34,485 nt of DNA from Saprospiraceae bacterium (GTDB lineage Bacteria > Bacteroidota > Bacteroidia > Chitinophagales > Saprospiraceae): positions 1-34,485 of the forward strand of contig JARGNR010000001.1 in assembly GCA_029212405.1 (NCBI GenBank), given 5' to 3'. Both the position numbers and the translations under genes were made by a program. The notes under the pieces are model-generated. The model saw only the letters and a program-made list of their open reading frames with translations. It was not told the origin of the DNA and made no database searches. Positions 17,237 to 25,866 of the stretch are shown here, in pieces (the stretch's first letter is position 1; the number at the start of each line of letters is the position of its first letter).

Positions 17237-18514
17237 ATGAAAATGAAAAATGACATACCTATTAATGTAAGCAGTATAGATTTCACGATTAGTAACAATC
17301 CCAAAACCGGTAATTTCTCTGATATTGGGAAAGAGGCTATGAAAAGGTACAATGGATATACTACAGATTCATACATCCATGTAAGTGGTAAATATATAGG
17401 TAATGAATATCCACAATTTAAAGATGGAATCTATACTTATCTCGCTAACAAAAAAGCTAATAATCGTCCAGATATAGTTGGCGACAAAGTTGTTTGTCTA
17501 CCTTGCCCTGATTTCTGTGTTGGAAGAATTGATTTAATTACAAATGATCAAAGACTAAGTAGAGGGAAAAGAAACAAAAAGCAGTTTAACTTAAAAAATC
17601 TAAATACATATTCTCTTGAAAAAATCGGTGGCTACCTTCGAAGAAGAAGAATAACAAAAGTATACTTAAGTCCAGTAAATGATTTATTTGCAATATATAA
17701 TAAATTAAAAAAAGATAAATATGTATATATCTATGAACTAAGGCTAATGCTTTTAATGCTTAGTTATACTTTACATCAGTACAAGTATGCCAGAAGAATG
17801 AAGTATTATTTGGATAAAAATTATTCAAACTATGCTTCCTATCTTGAATTAAAAGGTATGTATGATGACATCGAAGATAAGATAGTCAAAAAATACACGA
17901 ATAAACTTGCCTCTAAAAGAAAACATGTAACCATTGTTCGACTTGACAATAACCATGGAGGCTTTTTATACCCATGGCAGGATATTGTTAAAGCAATAAT
18001 TGAAGATGTATCTGTTAAAAACGACTATGACCCTGAAATAGATGACATGAATGAATCTAATATTAACTCTGCTTATATCAATCAAATTCATTCGGTAAAC
18101 AAGAAAAATGTATTAGAATTAGTAAAAAGCATAAGTAACGACAGTGACATGATTATAGTAATAGGTCATGGAGACATTAATAATACGTTACATTATTACA
18201 ATGATGGCTCATTTAAAGGAAAAGAAACTTTAGTTTCTAACAAAGAATTTATTGAAGCTCTAAACAAAAACCTCAATCACGATAAAGTTTTACTTTTCTT
18301 TGCATGTAACGCTAAAAACATTTTAAATGACTCATCATTTAATTATACTATTGGCTCTGACGGCGAATATAATATTGGAATGTTAATGCCCTTTTTAATA
18401 GGGTTCTTATCTTCATATTTCACTTCCGATGCCGATATAAAATTATGTTTTGAACGAGGTAAAAGATTAGAAACAGTATTATCAAAACAGGGTAAAACTA
18501 TTAAAATGAAATGA
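17237..18514 (+). CDS. Uncharacterised protein with possible CHAT/caspase-like His-Cys domain
   Basis: A 425-residue protein with no signal peptide or clear membrane helix, so likely cytoplasmic. The N-terminal 225 residues match nothing I know; they hold a Cys cluster C87-x2-C90-x3-C94 and a basic stretch near 112-145. The C-terminal part (about 228-425) has the layout of clan CD proteases of CHAT type: a hydrophobic strand ending in IVIGHGD (His311), a segment LVSNKEFIEAL like the CHAT element before the catalytic strand, and VLLFFACNAKN (Cys357), 46 residues later. CHAT proteins normally show HG then a strand ending (S/N)AC, so both dyad residues are present. Protease activity is inference. 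Its stop overlaps the start of the sensor kinase gene (ATGA), so the two are translationally coupled. It is AT-rich like the kinase. Confidence 0.6.
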   Translation: MKMKNDIPINVSSIDFTISNNPKTGNFSDIGKEAMKRYNGYTTDSYIHVSGKYIGNEYPQFKDGIYTYLANKKANNRPDIVGDKVVCLPCPDFCVGRIDLITNDQRLSRGKRNKKQFNLKNLNTYSLEKIGGYLRRRRITKVYLSPVNDLFAIYNKLKKDKYVYIYELRLMLLMLSYTLHQYKYARRMKYYLDKNYSNYASYLELKGMYDDIEDKIVKKYTNKLASKRKHVTIVRLDNNHGGFLYPWQDIVKAIIEDVSVKNDYDPEIDDMNESNINSAYINQIHSVNKKNVLELVKSISNDSDMIIVIGHGDINNTLHYYNDGSFKGKETLVSNKEFIEALNKNLNHDKVLLFFACNAKNILNDSSFNYTIGSDGEYNIGMLMPFLIGFLSSYFTSDADIKLCFERGKRLETVLSKQGKTIKMK

Positions 18515-21381
18515 TCACTTTATTTGGATTGCTATTCTTGCATTTATCAATAATCCAAAACACTAATTATTATATTTATACGGATTCTGATAATCTTACA
18601 TGGATTTCTTCAACAGAAGGAATACACTGTTATTATGGAGAGAATATTAAAGTCTATGATCAATCCAATACTAATATTTTAGGTAAAAATATTCAGTCCT
18701 ACATTTACGAAGATGAATCTACTAATTTGTGGTTTTCAACTCATGTAGGACTGAATCAATACAATAGAACAAAAGACAATATTATTGGAAAGCAGTTTTT
18801 TTGGAAAAACAAAAAGCTCAAAACTGACTATCGAGTATATGGAATATCAAATGGAGTTCTATGGTTTAGTGCCGAAGAATATTTATTCAAATATGATATT
18901 TCAAACAATCAAGTAATTGACTCAACTCAAATTAAGTTATCAAAAAGTAGATTAGGCTATGTTTTTAATAAAAAAAATAAAGCTTATCTTTTTGTTGGTA
19001 TTGAAGACAAAACACTTGCCATCTCATTTGATGAAGATCTCAATTCTCAAAAATGCGACACATTCAGCATACCTTTCAGCAGAATGTGTATGGTTCAACA
19101 TGACATTTTTCTAGCTTCAAATGGTAATGGAATATTTAAATTTGATGAACTATCAAATCAGTTCATTTTTGATTCTCGCTTTGGGTATGACACAAAATAT
19201 ATCACTTCGAACAACAAAATAACTTTGATAAGTGATTCGTCTAAAATACTTATTTGTCGCGGTTTAAATAATTGCAGAAAATTAAACTCAAATTTACCAA
19301 ATACCGAACTGTACATAGACAACAACAATACAATATGGTACTCCAATGATTCTAAAGATCTGCAATATGAATCATTAGCTAAAAAGAAGTTCAAAAACAT
19401 TGGTTATTATCGCGGAAATCAAATTCCTGTTTCGAGTATATTAAAATTTAATAATCGGCTATGGATATCTAGTCGATATGGTGGAATTTATACTTTTGAT
19501 TCACTTTATAATGTTGAATCAACATACAATACTCAAAACAGAAAGGTTAATGACAATTATATCTTGGGATTGTTTGTATGGAATGAGAACTTATGTGCAA
19601 GTTCTACTACCGATATTCTAGTCTATAATAAACAATTAGATAAATTCATTCCTTCCAATCTTGATATAAAATTTAACCTCCAATCTCATAAAACCATTTA
19701 CGATAACATTTTGATTAGCGATCCAGAATCTAAAAAGATTTACAGAATTAACAACCAAGAAAAGTTTAAACTAAACCAAATAAATGATTTTATAGACAAA
19801 GAGGAATATCGTTTGACTTTTTCAGAAGACAACCAAGGGGAAATATACATTTCCGTAAATAAGAAATTTTTACAAGTATTAGAATATGACACTTCTAAGA
19901 AAATTTATTTGGAAAAAAGAAAATTAGATATCCCTGGAATAAGAGATTTATACCAAATTAATAGTGATAGTATTTTTATCGGTAATTCCTTTGGATTATA
20001 TCTGTATCTCCCTAACGACAGTTCAAGAATATTTAAGCTTGAGGGTCCTGGAAAATTACTTAATACAACAATTTATTCTATAGAAGAACACAAAAGGTTC
20101 TTATGGTTAGGTACAGCTAAAGGATTAATTAAATACTCCATTGATAATAAAACATCTCATAAATTTACTTTGGCAGATGGGATTCAAGATCTTGAGTATA
20201 ATTCTAGGTCGTCTTTTAAAGATAAAAATGGAAATATGTTTTTTGGAGGGGTGAAAGGGTTGACATTTTTTCATCCAGATTCAACATCATACCTAGACTT
20301 AATTCCCACTGTTTATTTGTCTACAATTCTAATTAATGACACCAATTATCCAAATAAAAATAGTAACCAAATTAACTCTCTGGAGCTTCCATTTTCTGAC
20401 AATACTATTAGTTTTACTTTTAACTCATTAGACTTTTCTGATCCTGTTAATACGAGAGTCAAATATCAACTGGAAAATTATGACAAGAACTGGATAATTT
20501 CAAAATCAAATTTGGGCCAAGTTAGATATCCAAACTTACCTCCGGGTTTATACAAACTTAAAATTCTCGCAAGTAATTCAGACGGCGTATGGGGCAAAAC
20601 ACCTAGAGAAATACAAATCACCATACATCCTCCATGGTATGCCACTTGGTGGGCACGATCATTAGCAATTTTACTTTTAGGAGGAACGGTCTACTTGACA
20701 ATACGATCTTACTACAAAAGACAAATCCGTGAAAAAGAACTAGAATTGCGAGAAGCCAATCTGCAAATTGCCAAACAAAAAGCTTTATCAGAAGAAAGAA
20801 CCCGCATCGCAGGTGAAATGCATGATGATTTAGGGGGCGGACTCACCACGATTCGATTCCTTTCTCAAAAGGCTCTTAGAAATACTAAAGATCAATCTCA
20901 GAAAAACCTAATTCAAAAAATTTCCACTCATTCTGAAGCCCTTGTCAATAATATGAGTGAAATCATATGGGCTATGAATTCAAAGTTTGACTCACTCAAT
21001 AGCTTAATTTCATTCTGTAGACGATATGCACATGAATACCTTGATGACCATGAAATCTCTTTAAATTTTATGGTATCTGGAAATACAAAAGGTGTACAAA
21101 TTAGCGGGAGTCAACGAAGAAATATATTTCTAGCTTTAAAAGAGGCATTGCATAATGTGGTCAAACATGCAAAAGCAACAGAAGTAAAAATCACATTTGT
21201 GAATAATGAAAATCTTCAAATTCAAATTGCAGACAATGGCATTGGCTTAAAAAATTCAAATGAATTTGGAAACGGAACTTCAAATATGACCAAAAGAATC
21301 AAACATATTGGAGGACATCTTGACATTCACTCCAATAATGGGACTACCATAGCCATAGTATTACCGATAAACTCTTCTTGA
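18511..21381 (+). CDS. Propeller/Y_Y_Y sensor histidine kinase (HisKA_3 type)
   Basis: A 956-residue membrane sensor. A short N-terminal hydrophobic segment (1-16) likely exports a two-component-regulator beta-propeller (about 20-620) with Reg_prop-type blades such as LWFSTHVGLNQYN, LWISSRYGGIYTF and LWLGTAKGLIKYS. A Y_Y_Y domain follows (about 631-708, ending ITIHPPWYATWWA), then one membrane helix (about 712-731), a coiled linker, the HisKA_3 dimerisation helix with phosphoacceptor His771 in GEMHDDLGGG, and a HATPase_c domain (N box EALHNVVKHA about 878-887, G1 box ADNGIG near 907). It should sense a periplasmic signal and phosphorylate a NarL-type regulator, most simply the one at 21549-22193. 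It lacks the receiver and AraC domains of classical Bacteroides hybrid systems. It starts inside the stop of the CHAT-like gene. Confidence 0.9.
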   Translation: MITLFGLLFLHLSIIQNTNYYIYTDSDNLTWISSTEGIHCYYGENIKVYDQSNTNILGKNIQSYIYEDESTNLWFSTHVGLNQYNRTKDNIIGKQFFWKNKKLKTDYRVYGISNGVLWFSAEEYLFKYDISNNQVIDSTQIKLSKSRLGYVFNKKNKAYLFVGIEDKTLAISFDEDLNSQKCDTFSIPFSRMCMVQHDIFLASNGNGIFKFDELSNQFIFDSRFGYDTKYITSNNKITLISDSSKILICRGLNNCRKLNSNLPNTELYIDNNNTIWYSNDSKDLQYESLAKKKFKNIGYYRGNQIPVSSILKFNNRLWISSRYGGIYTFDSLYNVESTYNTQNRKVNDNYILGLFVWNENLCASSTTDILVYNKQLDKFIPSNLDIKFNLQSHKTIYDNILISDPESKKIYRINNQEKFKLNQINDFIDKEEYRLTFSEDNQGEIYISVNKKFLQVLEYDTSKKIYLEKRKLDIPGIRDLYQINSDSIFIGNSFGLYLYLPNDSSRIFKLEGPGKLLNTTIYSIEEHKRFLWLGTAKGLIKYSIDNKTSHKFTLADGIQDLEYNSRSSFKDKNGNMFFGGVKGLTFFHPDSTSYLDLIPTVYLSTILINDTNYPNKNSNQINSLELPFSDNTISFTFNSLDFSDPVNTRVKYQLENYDKNWIISKSNLGQVRYPNLPPGLYKLKILASNSDGVWGKTPREIQITIHPPWYATWWARSLAILLLGGTVYLTIRSYYKRQIREKELELREANLQIAKQKALSEERTRIAGEMHDDLGGGLTTIRFLSQKALRNTKDQSQKNLIQKISTHSEALVNNMSEIIWAMNSKFDSLNSLISFCRRYAHEYLDDHEISLNFMVSGNTKGVQISGSQRRNIFLALKEALHNVVKHAKATEVKITFVNNENLQIQIADNGIGLKNSNEFGNGTSNMTKRIKHIGGHLDIHSNNGTTIAIVLPINSS

Positions 21382-21417
21382 GCCTTTCATTTTGTATTGA
21401 CTTTTGTTGTAATACGC

Positions 21418-21429
21418 TAACTAAAGTTA
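21418..21429. promoter_or_regulatory. Palindrome TAACT-AA-AGTTA, possible operator upstream of the response regulator
   Basis: A 5-2-5 perfect inverted repeat, identical in its 12 bases to the core of the site at 11201-11216; the right flank TA is also shared. It lies 131 bp before the ATG at 21549 and 62 bp before the alternative ATG at 21480. It could be an autoregulatory site for the regulator encoded just after. Confidence 0.4.
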
Positions 21430-21548
21430 TAGAAGTCTATTCCTTATTATTGTGGAAATTTGGAGTATAAAAAAATACAATGACAACATTTATTCATCCA
21501 GTAAAAACTGCATACCCCAAATCTACAATCATCCATCAATTCTTAAAC

Positions 21549-22193
21549 ATGGAAAAACAAAGCACAATCAAAATTGCCATTATCGAAGATTTAAAAGATG
21601 TTGCATTTGAACTCAAAGAATTGTTTAATGAAGTGGAGGACATGAATTGCCAACAGATTTATCACACCGCAGAAGAAGCCATGGCTTTTTTACCCCAAAA
21701 CCCTGCCGATGTAGTCATTGTTGATATCGGACTACCAGGCGCCAGTGGAATTGAAGCCATTATTACTTTGAGAGAACAACTGCCAAATTCCCAATTCTGT
21801 ATGTTTACTGTATTTGAAGATGATGAAAAAATTTTTAAAAGTCTGAAGGCAGGGGCCAAAGGTTATATTTTAAAAAACTCATCCCCTGAAAAAATCTTGA
21901 CTTCCGCTAGAGAGTTACACCAAGGTGGATCTCCTATGAATCCAGAAATAGCAAGAAAAGTTATAGATGCATTTACTCAACCCAAACAAAAAACTGCAAA
22001 ATCATCTAATCTCCCCTTAACCAAAAGAGAGTTTCAATTATTGGAACATCTTTCTAGAGGCCTTTTATATAAGGAAATTGCACAAGAACTCGGCATTACA
22101 ACTGGCACTGTAAAACAACATATTCATAAAATTTATGACAAATTACAAGTCAATAATCGTACTGAAGCCATCAATTTATTCTTAGATCGTTAA
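21549..22193 (+). CDS. NarL/LuxR-type response regulator
   Basis: A 214-residue regulator from the ATG at 21549: receiver domain (about 7-125) with acidic pocket E13-D14, phosphoacceptor Asp59 (VVIVDIGLPG) and conserved lysine in GAKGYILKNS; then a LuxR-type helix-turn-helix (about 150-212, LTKREFQLLEHLSRG, then YKEIAQELGITTGTVKQH). An ATG at 21480 would add 23 residues before the receiver; because receivers usually begin within a few residues of the first strand (IKIAIIED), I prefer 21549, but 21480 cannot be excluded. It lies downstream of the HisKA_3 kinase, the usual partner class, and is probably its cognate regulator. The 167-bp gap with a palindrome suggests it can also be transcribed separately. 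Targets are unknown. Confidence 0.9.
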   Translation: MEKQSTIKIAIIEDLKDVAFELKELFNEVEDMNCQQIYHTAEEAMAFLPQNPADVVIVDIGLPGASGIEAIITLREQLPNSQFCMFTVFEDDEKIFKSLKAGAKGYILKNSSPEKILTSARELHQGGSPMNPEIARKVIDAFTQPKQKTAKSSNLPLTKREFQLLEHLSRGLLYKEIAQELGITTGTVKQHIHKIYDKLQVNNRTEAINLFLDR

Positions 22194-22198
22194 TTCAA

Positions 22199-22243
22199 TT
22201 AAAAGCTACCCATTCAGATATTGAGTGTGCTGAATACTTTTAA
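22199..22243 (+). terminator. Hairpin after the response regulator gene, possible terminator
   Basis: Outer stem TTAAAAG (22199-22205) with CTTTTAA (22237-22243), and inner stem ATTCAG (22212-22217) with CTGAAT (22230-22235). It begins 6 bp after the stop codon. There is no long T-run after it, so it may be a processing or stabilising structure rather than an intrinsic terminator. Confidence 0.4.
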
Positions 22244-22280
22244 CTGGGGATACGTTACATAAAACAAATCTTTTTTACCC

Positions 22281-22288
22281 TATCTTTG
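22281..22288 (+). promoter_or_regulatory. Candidate -7 element for ygiQ
   Basis: TATCTTTG is an exact TAnnTTTG match, 61 bp before the ATG at 22350. No TTG at the -33 distance is seen. Confidence 0.45.
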
Positions 22289-22349
22289 TTAACTAATCTT
22301 AAAGCTTAAGAAGAGTATTGTCTCAGTATATAGCTTGAATGAATACACC

Positions 22350-24278
22350 ATGTCAGAACATAGAAGGCCTGTAACAGATTGGCTCCCCATTACAAAAAAA
22401 GAAGTAGAGATGAGAGGATGGGAAGAATTAGATGTCATTTTGATATCTGGTGATGCCTATGTAGACCATCCAGCTTTTGGTGCAGCCGTTATCGGAAGAA
22501 TCATGGAAAGTGAAGGATTTAGGATAGCCATTGTCCCTCAACCCAATTGGCAAGATGACTTGCGAGATTTCAAAAAAATGGGTAAACCCAGATTATTTTT
22601 TGGTGTCACCTCTGGATGTATGGATTCTATGGTCAATCATTATACTGCTGGAAGAAGAAAAAGATCGACGGATGCCTATACCCCAGGAGGAAAATCAGGT
22701 TTCAGGCCCGATTACGCTTCTGTAAAATATACACAGATTCTTAAAGAATTATATCCTGATGTTCCTGTTTTGTTAGGAGGTATTGAAGCCAGCCTGAGAA
22801 GAGTAACACATTATGACTATTGGGAAGATAAATTGTGGCCCAATATTCTTTCTAAAAGTGGTGCCGATATGCTGGTATATGGAATGGGAGAAATGCCATT
22901 GAGAGCGATTATGCAATTGGCCGATATGGGAGTTCCGCTCTCCTCCATGACACACATTCCTCAGACCGCTTTTTTGGCACCTCGAGGAAGTGAACTGCCC
23001 GATGCAGAACTTTGGAAAACCCTGAAGTTAAATTCTCATGAAAAATGCTTGCGTGATAAAGTTGCATTTGCAGCCAACTTCAAACATGTAGAACAAGAAT
23101 CCAACAAAGTACAGGCAAATAGACTTACTCAGGATGTAGGAGACCATACATTGGTGATCAATCCGCCCTATCCTCCTATGTCAGAAAAGCAAATTGATAC
23201 TTCGTTTGATTTACCCTACACAAGACTTCCTCACCCAAAATATCGTAAAAGAGGTAAACTCCCTGCATTCGAAATGATTAAATTCTCTATCAATATGCAT
23301 AGGGGATGTTTTGGCGGTTGCAGTTTTTGTACCATCTCTGCACATCAAGGCAAGTTCGTATCCAGTAGATCCGAAGAATCTATATTAAAAGAAGTGGATC
23401 AAGTTGTCAAAATGCCCGACTTCAAAGGATACATTTCCGATTTAGGAGGTCCTTCTGGCAATATGTATAAGATGAAAGGAAAAGTCCAATCTATTTGTGA
23501 TCGATGTGTTGCCCCTTCTTGCATACACCCTGTAGTATGTAGCAATTTGGACACCAGTCACCAAGGCATGATTGACATCTATAAAAAAGTGGATGAACAC
23601 CCGGAGGTAAAAAAAGCCTTTGTAAGCAGTGGAATTCGATACGATTTGCTTACACGGAGTTACAATAAAAATGCTGACGATACTATTGACACCTACATGG
23701 ATCAATTGGTTTCAAGGCATGTTTCTGGAAGATTGAAAGTCGCTCCAGAACACACTTCTGATGATACACTCAAAATCATGAGAAAACCCAGCTTTAAGCA
23801 TTTCCATGAATTTAAAAAAAGTTATGATGCAGCCAATAAAAGACATGGATTAAACCAACCTCTTATCCCCTATTTTATATCCAGTCATCCAGGTTGTGAG
23901 GAAAAAGATATGGCCAATTTAGCCGCTGAAACAAAAGATTTAGGTTTTAGGTTGGAACAAGTGCAAGATTTTACTCCTACTCCCATGACCGTGGCTACGA
24001 TTATATATTACACTGGAGTTCATCCATATACGCTAAGACCTGTATATACCGCAAAATCTGCCAAGCAGAAGAAAAATCAACATCTCTTTTTCTTCTGGTA
24101 TAAAAAAGAAAATCACAGTATTATCAGAGATAAATTGAGGTCGATGGGAAGAGAGGATTTGATGGACAAATTAATTGGCAACCGAAAAAAAGCCAATAAA
24201 AATGAAATAATAAAAAATAGAAAAAAACATCATTCAAAATCTAAAAACGCAAGATCCAATTCTAGGAAAAGTAGATAA
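22350..24278 (+). CDS. ygiQ: YgiQ family radical SAM protein
   Basis: A 642-residue protein that follows the YgiQ/UPF0313 family from end to end: WLPITKKEVEMRGW, then ISGDAYVDHPAFGAAVIGR near the start, GVTSGCMDSMVNHYTAGR, and the radical SAM cluster motif C320-x3-C324-x2-C327 (GCFGGCSFC). A lysine-rich tail (about 600-642) is basic and low-complexity. The 4Fe-4S cluster would cleave S-adenosylmethionine; the physiological reaction of YgiQ is not known. I chose the ATG at 22350; the frame also opens at a TTG at 22335, which would add five residues and is less likely. It is followed by a hairpin and stands as its own unit. Length is slightly shorter than enterobacterial members. Confidence 0.93.
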   Translation: MSEHRRPVTDWLPITKKEVEMRGWEELDVILISGDAYVDHPAFGAAVIGRIMESEGFRIAIVPQPNWQDDLRDFKKMGKPRLFFGVTSGCMDSMVNHYTAGRRKRSTDAYTPGGKSGFRPDYASVKYTQILKELYPDVPVLLGGIEASLRRVTHYDYWEDKLWPNILSKSGADMLVYGMGEMPLRAIMQLADMGVPLSSMTHIPQTAFLAPRGSELPDAELWKTLKLNSHEKCLRDKVAFAANFKHVEQESNKVQANRLTQDVGDHTLVINPPYPPMSEKQIDTSFDLPYTRLPHPKYRKRGKLPAFEMIKFSINMHRGCFGGCSFCTISAHQGKFVSSRSEESILKEVDQVVKMPDFKGYISDLGGPSGNMYKMKGKVQSICDRCVAPSCIHPVVCSNLDTSHQGMIDIYKKVDEHPEVKKAFVSSGIRYDLLTRSYNKNADDTIDTYMDQLVSRHVSGRLKVAPEHTSDDTLKIMRKPSFKHFHEFKKSYDAANKRHGLNQPLIPYFISSHPGCEEKDMANLAAETKDLGFRLEQVQDFTPTPMTVATIIYYTGVHPYTLRPVYTAKSAKQKKNQHLFFFWYKKENHSIIRDKLRSMGREDLMDKLIGNRKKANKNEIIKNRKKHHSKSKNARSNSRKSR

Positions 24279-24279
24279 T

Positions 24280-24320
24280 CCTTAAAAATATTCACCAGTT
24301 TATCTGAATAAGGTTATTTG
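24280..24320 (+). terminator. Candidate terminator after ygiQ
   Basis: Stem TATTCA (24289-24294) with TGAATA (24305-24310), extended by CCT (24280-24282) with AGG (24311-24313) across a small bulge, then TTATTTG. It starts just after the ygiQ stop. The stem is short and AT-rich. Confidence 0.4.
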
Positions 24321-24427
24321 TTGTCCACCCTACATTCCACAATATTTAACATTTCTTAAAACCAATATCCAATTTCATAGTTTTACATTGTGATTGATTC
24401 TATTGAATGAATTTAAAGTAAAGAAAA

Positions 24428-25573
24428 ATGAAAATAGGAATTGTTTGTTATCCAACATATGGAGGGAGTGGTGTTGTAGCTACTGAAATCGGTCTAGGCC
24501 TAGCAAAGAGAGGACATGAAGTGCATTTTATCACCTATAAAAGACCTGCACGTTTAAATCATTTTAATACGAATGTTTATTTGCACGAAGTAAGTTCATT
24601 TGATTATCCATTATTCGAGTACACCCCATATGAAACTGCTTTGGCTAGTAAAATGGTGGATGTGGTCAAATATGAAGAACTAGACATCCTACACGTTCAT
24701 TATGCAATACCTCATGCTGCCGTAGCCTATATGGCAAAAAAAATACTGCAAACTCATAACATTGATATTCCTATAGTAACTACTTTGCACGGGACAGATA
24801 TTACGTTGGTAGGTTCCAATAAGTCTTTTTTCCCAGTAGCAGAGTTCAGCATTAATTCCAGTGATGGAGTGACTACCGTATCCAATCAATTAAAAAGAAA
24901 AACAGAATCCACTTTTAATGTAGAAAAAGACATTCGAGTGATTTATAACTTCATTGACTTTGAACGATTTAGAAAGACCAATAAAGACCATTTTAAAAAG
25001 GCAATTGCTCCAGATGGTGAAAAAATCATGGTGCATGTTTCCAATTTCAGGAAGGTCAAGCGGGTGGATGATGTTATTCGAGTATTCCAAAAAGTACAAG
25101 CACAATTACCCTGCAAGTTAATGTTAATTGGAGATGGTCCAGAGAGAGAAAAAATGGAAGAATTATGCAGAAAAATAGGACTGTGTAATGAAATTAGATT
25201 CTTAGGAAAACAAGATGCGGTAGAAGAATTATTGGCAGTAGCAGATATATTTGTACTGCCCTCTCAAAATGAAAGTTTTGGATTAGCAGCTTTAGAAGCT
25301 ATGGCGTGTGAAGTCCCTGTTGTTTCTTCTAATATTGGTGGTCTACCTGAGGTAAATATCGATGGCAAGACAGGTTACCTTTGTGAGGTAGGAGATACGG
25401 ACACTATGGCCGAAAAAGTATTGTCCATTTTGGAAAATCCCGAAACACACCAGCGCTTTCGAACTGCAGCTTTCGAGCATGCTAAAACTTTTGACATCGA
25501 AAACATACTTCCTGTATATGAAGATTATTATAAAGAAATAATTAAAAACGTGAACGGAAAAGTTTTAGCCTGA
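24428..25573 (+). CDS. bshA: N-acetyl-alpha-D-glucosaminyl L-malate synthase BshA
   Basis: A 381-residue GT4 enzyme matching Bsh[21 protein letters not shown] at the start, then [29 protein letters not shown], a [12 protein letters not shown] nucleotide-sugar domain and the E-x7-E motif in [17 protein letters not shown]. BshA joins UDP-GlcNAc and L-malate, the first step of bacillithiol, the low-molecular-weight thiol used by Firmicutes and many Bacteroidota. The later-step genes bshB and bshC are not in the window. Start choice is firm because the family begins at this methionine. The gene sits between ygiQ and a small membrane peptide; no link to them is known. Confidence 0.93.
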   Translation: MKIGIVCYPTYGGSGVVATEIGLGLAKRGHEVHFITYKRPARLNHFNTNVYLHEVSSFDYPLFEYTPYETALASKMVDVVKYEELDILHVHYAIPHAAVAYMAKKILQTHNIDIPIVTTLHGTDITLVGSNKSFFPVAEFSINSSDGVTTVSNQLKRKTESTFNVEKDIRVIYNFIDFERFRKTNKDHFKKAIAPDGEKIMVHVSNFRKVKRVDDVIRVFQKVQAQLPCKLMLIGDGPEREKMEELCRKIGLCNEIRFLGKQDAVEELLAVADIFVLPSQNESFGLAALEAMACEVPVVSSNIGGLPEVNIDGKTGYLCEVGDTDTMAEKVLSILENPETHQRFRTAAFEHAKTFDIENILPVYEDYYKEIIKNVNGKVLA

Positions 25574-25695
25574 TTCATTTTTTGCTGCTATGTATGGATA
25601 CAAACAAGATAGCCACTTTATGGCAATTTATTTTAATTCTACAACCATTAATCTTTTTTGTATCCTCCTATTTAACCTATTCATATTAGGTCAAT

Positions 25696-25803
25696 TTGGA
25701 AACTCCAAAATCGAAAACTAAGAAAGTACTTTTCATAATGGCTGCTTTTGGAGCAGGGCTCATTGTGACGACATTGATGATTTCTTTTTTCTTACTATTC
25801 TAA
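25696..25803 (+). CDS. Possible 35-residue single-pass membrane peptide
   Basis: A short frame opening at TTG 25696, directly after an in-frame TAG at 25690-25692 region, and ending TAA at 25801-25803. It encodes a lysine-rich head (ETPKSKTKKV) followed by one hydrophobic helix (residues about 11-35, LFIMAAFGAGLIVTTLM then ISFFLLF). Positive-inside head plus one helix is the usual look of real small membrane proteins. The lack of an in-frame ATG before residue 15, and a competing 43-residue frame at 25590-25721, keep this tentative. Function unknown. Confidence 0.4.
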   Translation: METPKSKTKKVLFIMAAFGAGLIVTTLMISFFLLF

Positions 25804-25866
25804 ATCTGCAATCCCTCTGTCTTTTAATTTCTATTTATTCTTTATATTGATTGTTAAAAATCAACT

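Noticed and set aside
22335-22349. Start of ygiQ at TTG 22335
   Set aside because: An in-frame ATG five codons later gives a normal family N-terminus.
25590-25721. A 43-residue ATG frame overlapping the small membrane peptide
   Set aside because: It is hydrophobic but lacks a basic head or clear helix boundary and ends in a non-descript tail; less gene-like than the overlapping TTG frame, though not excluded.
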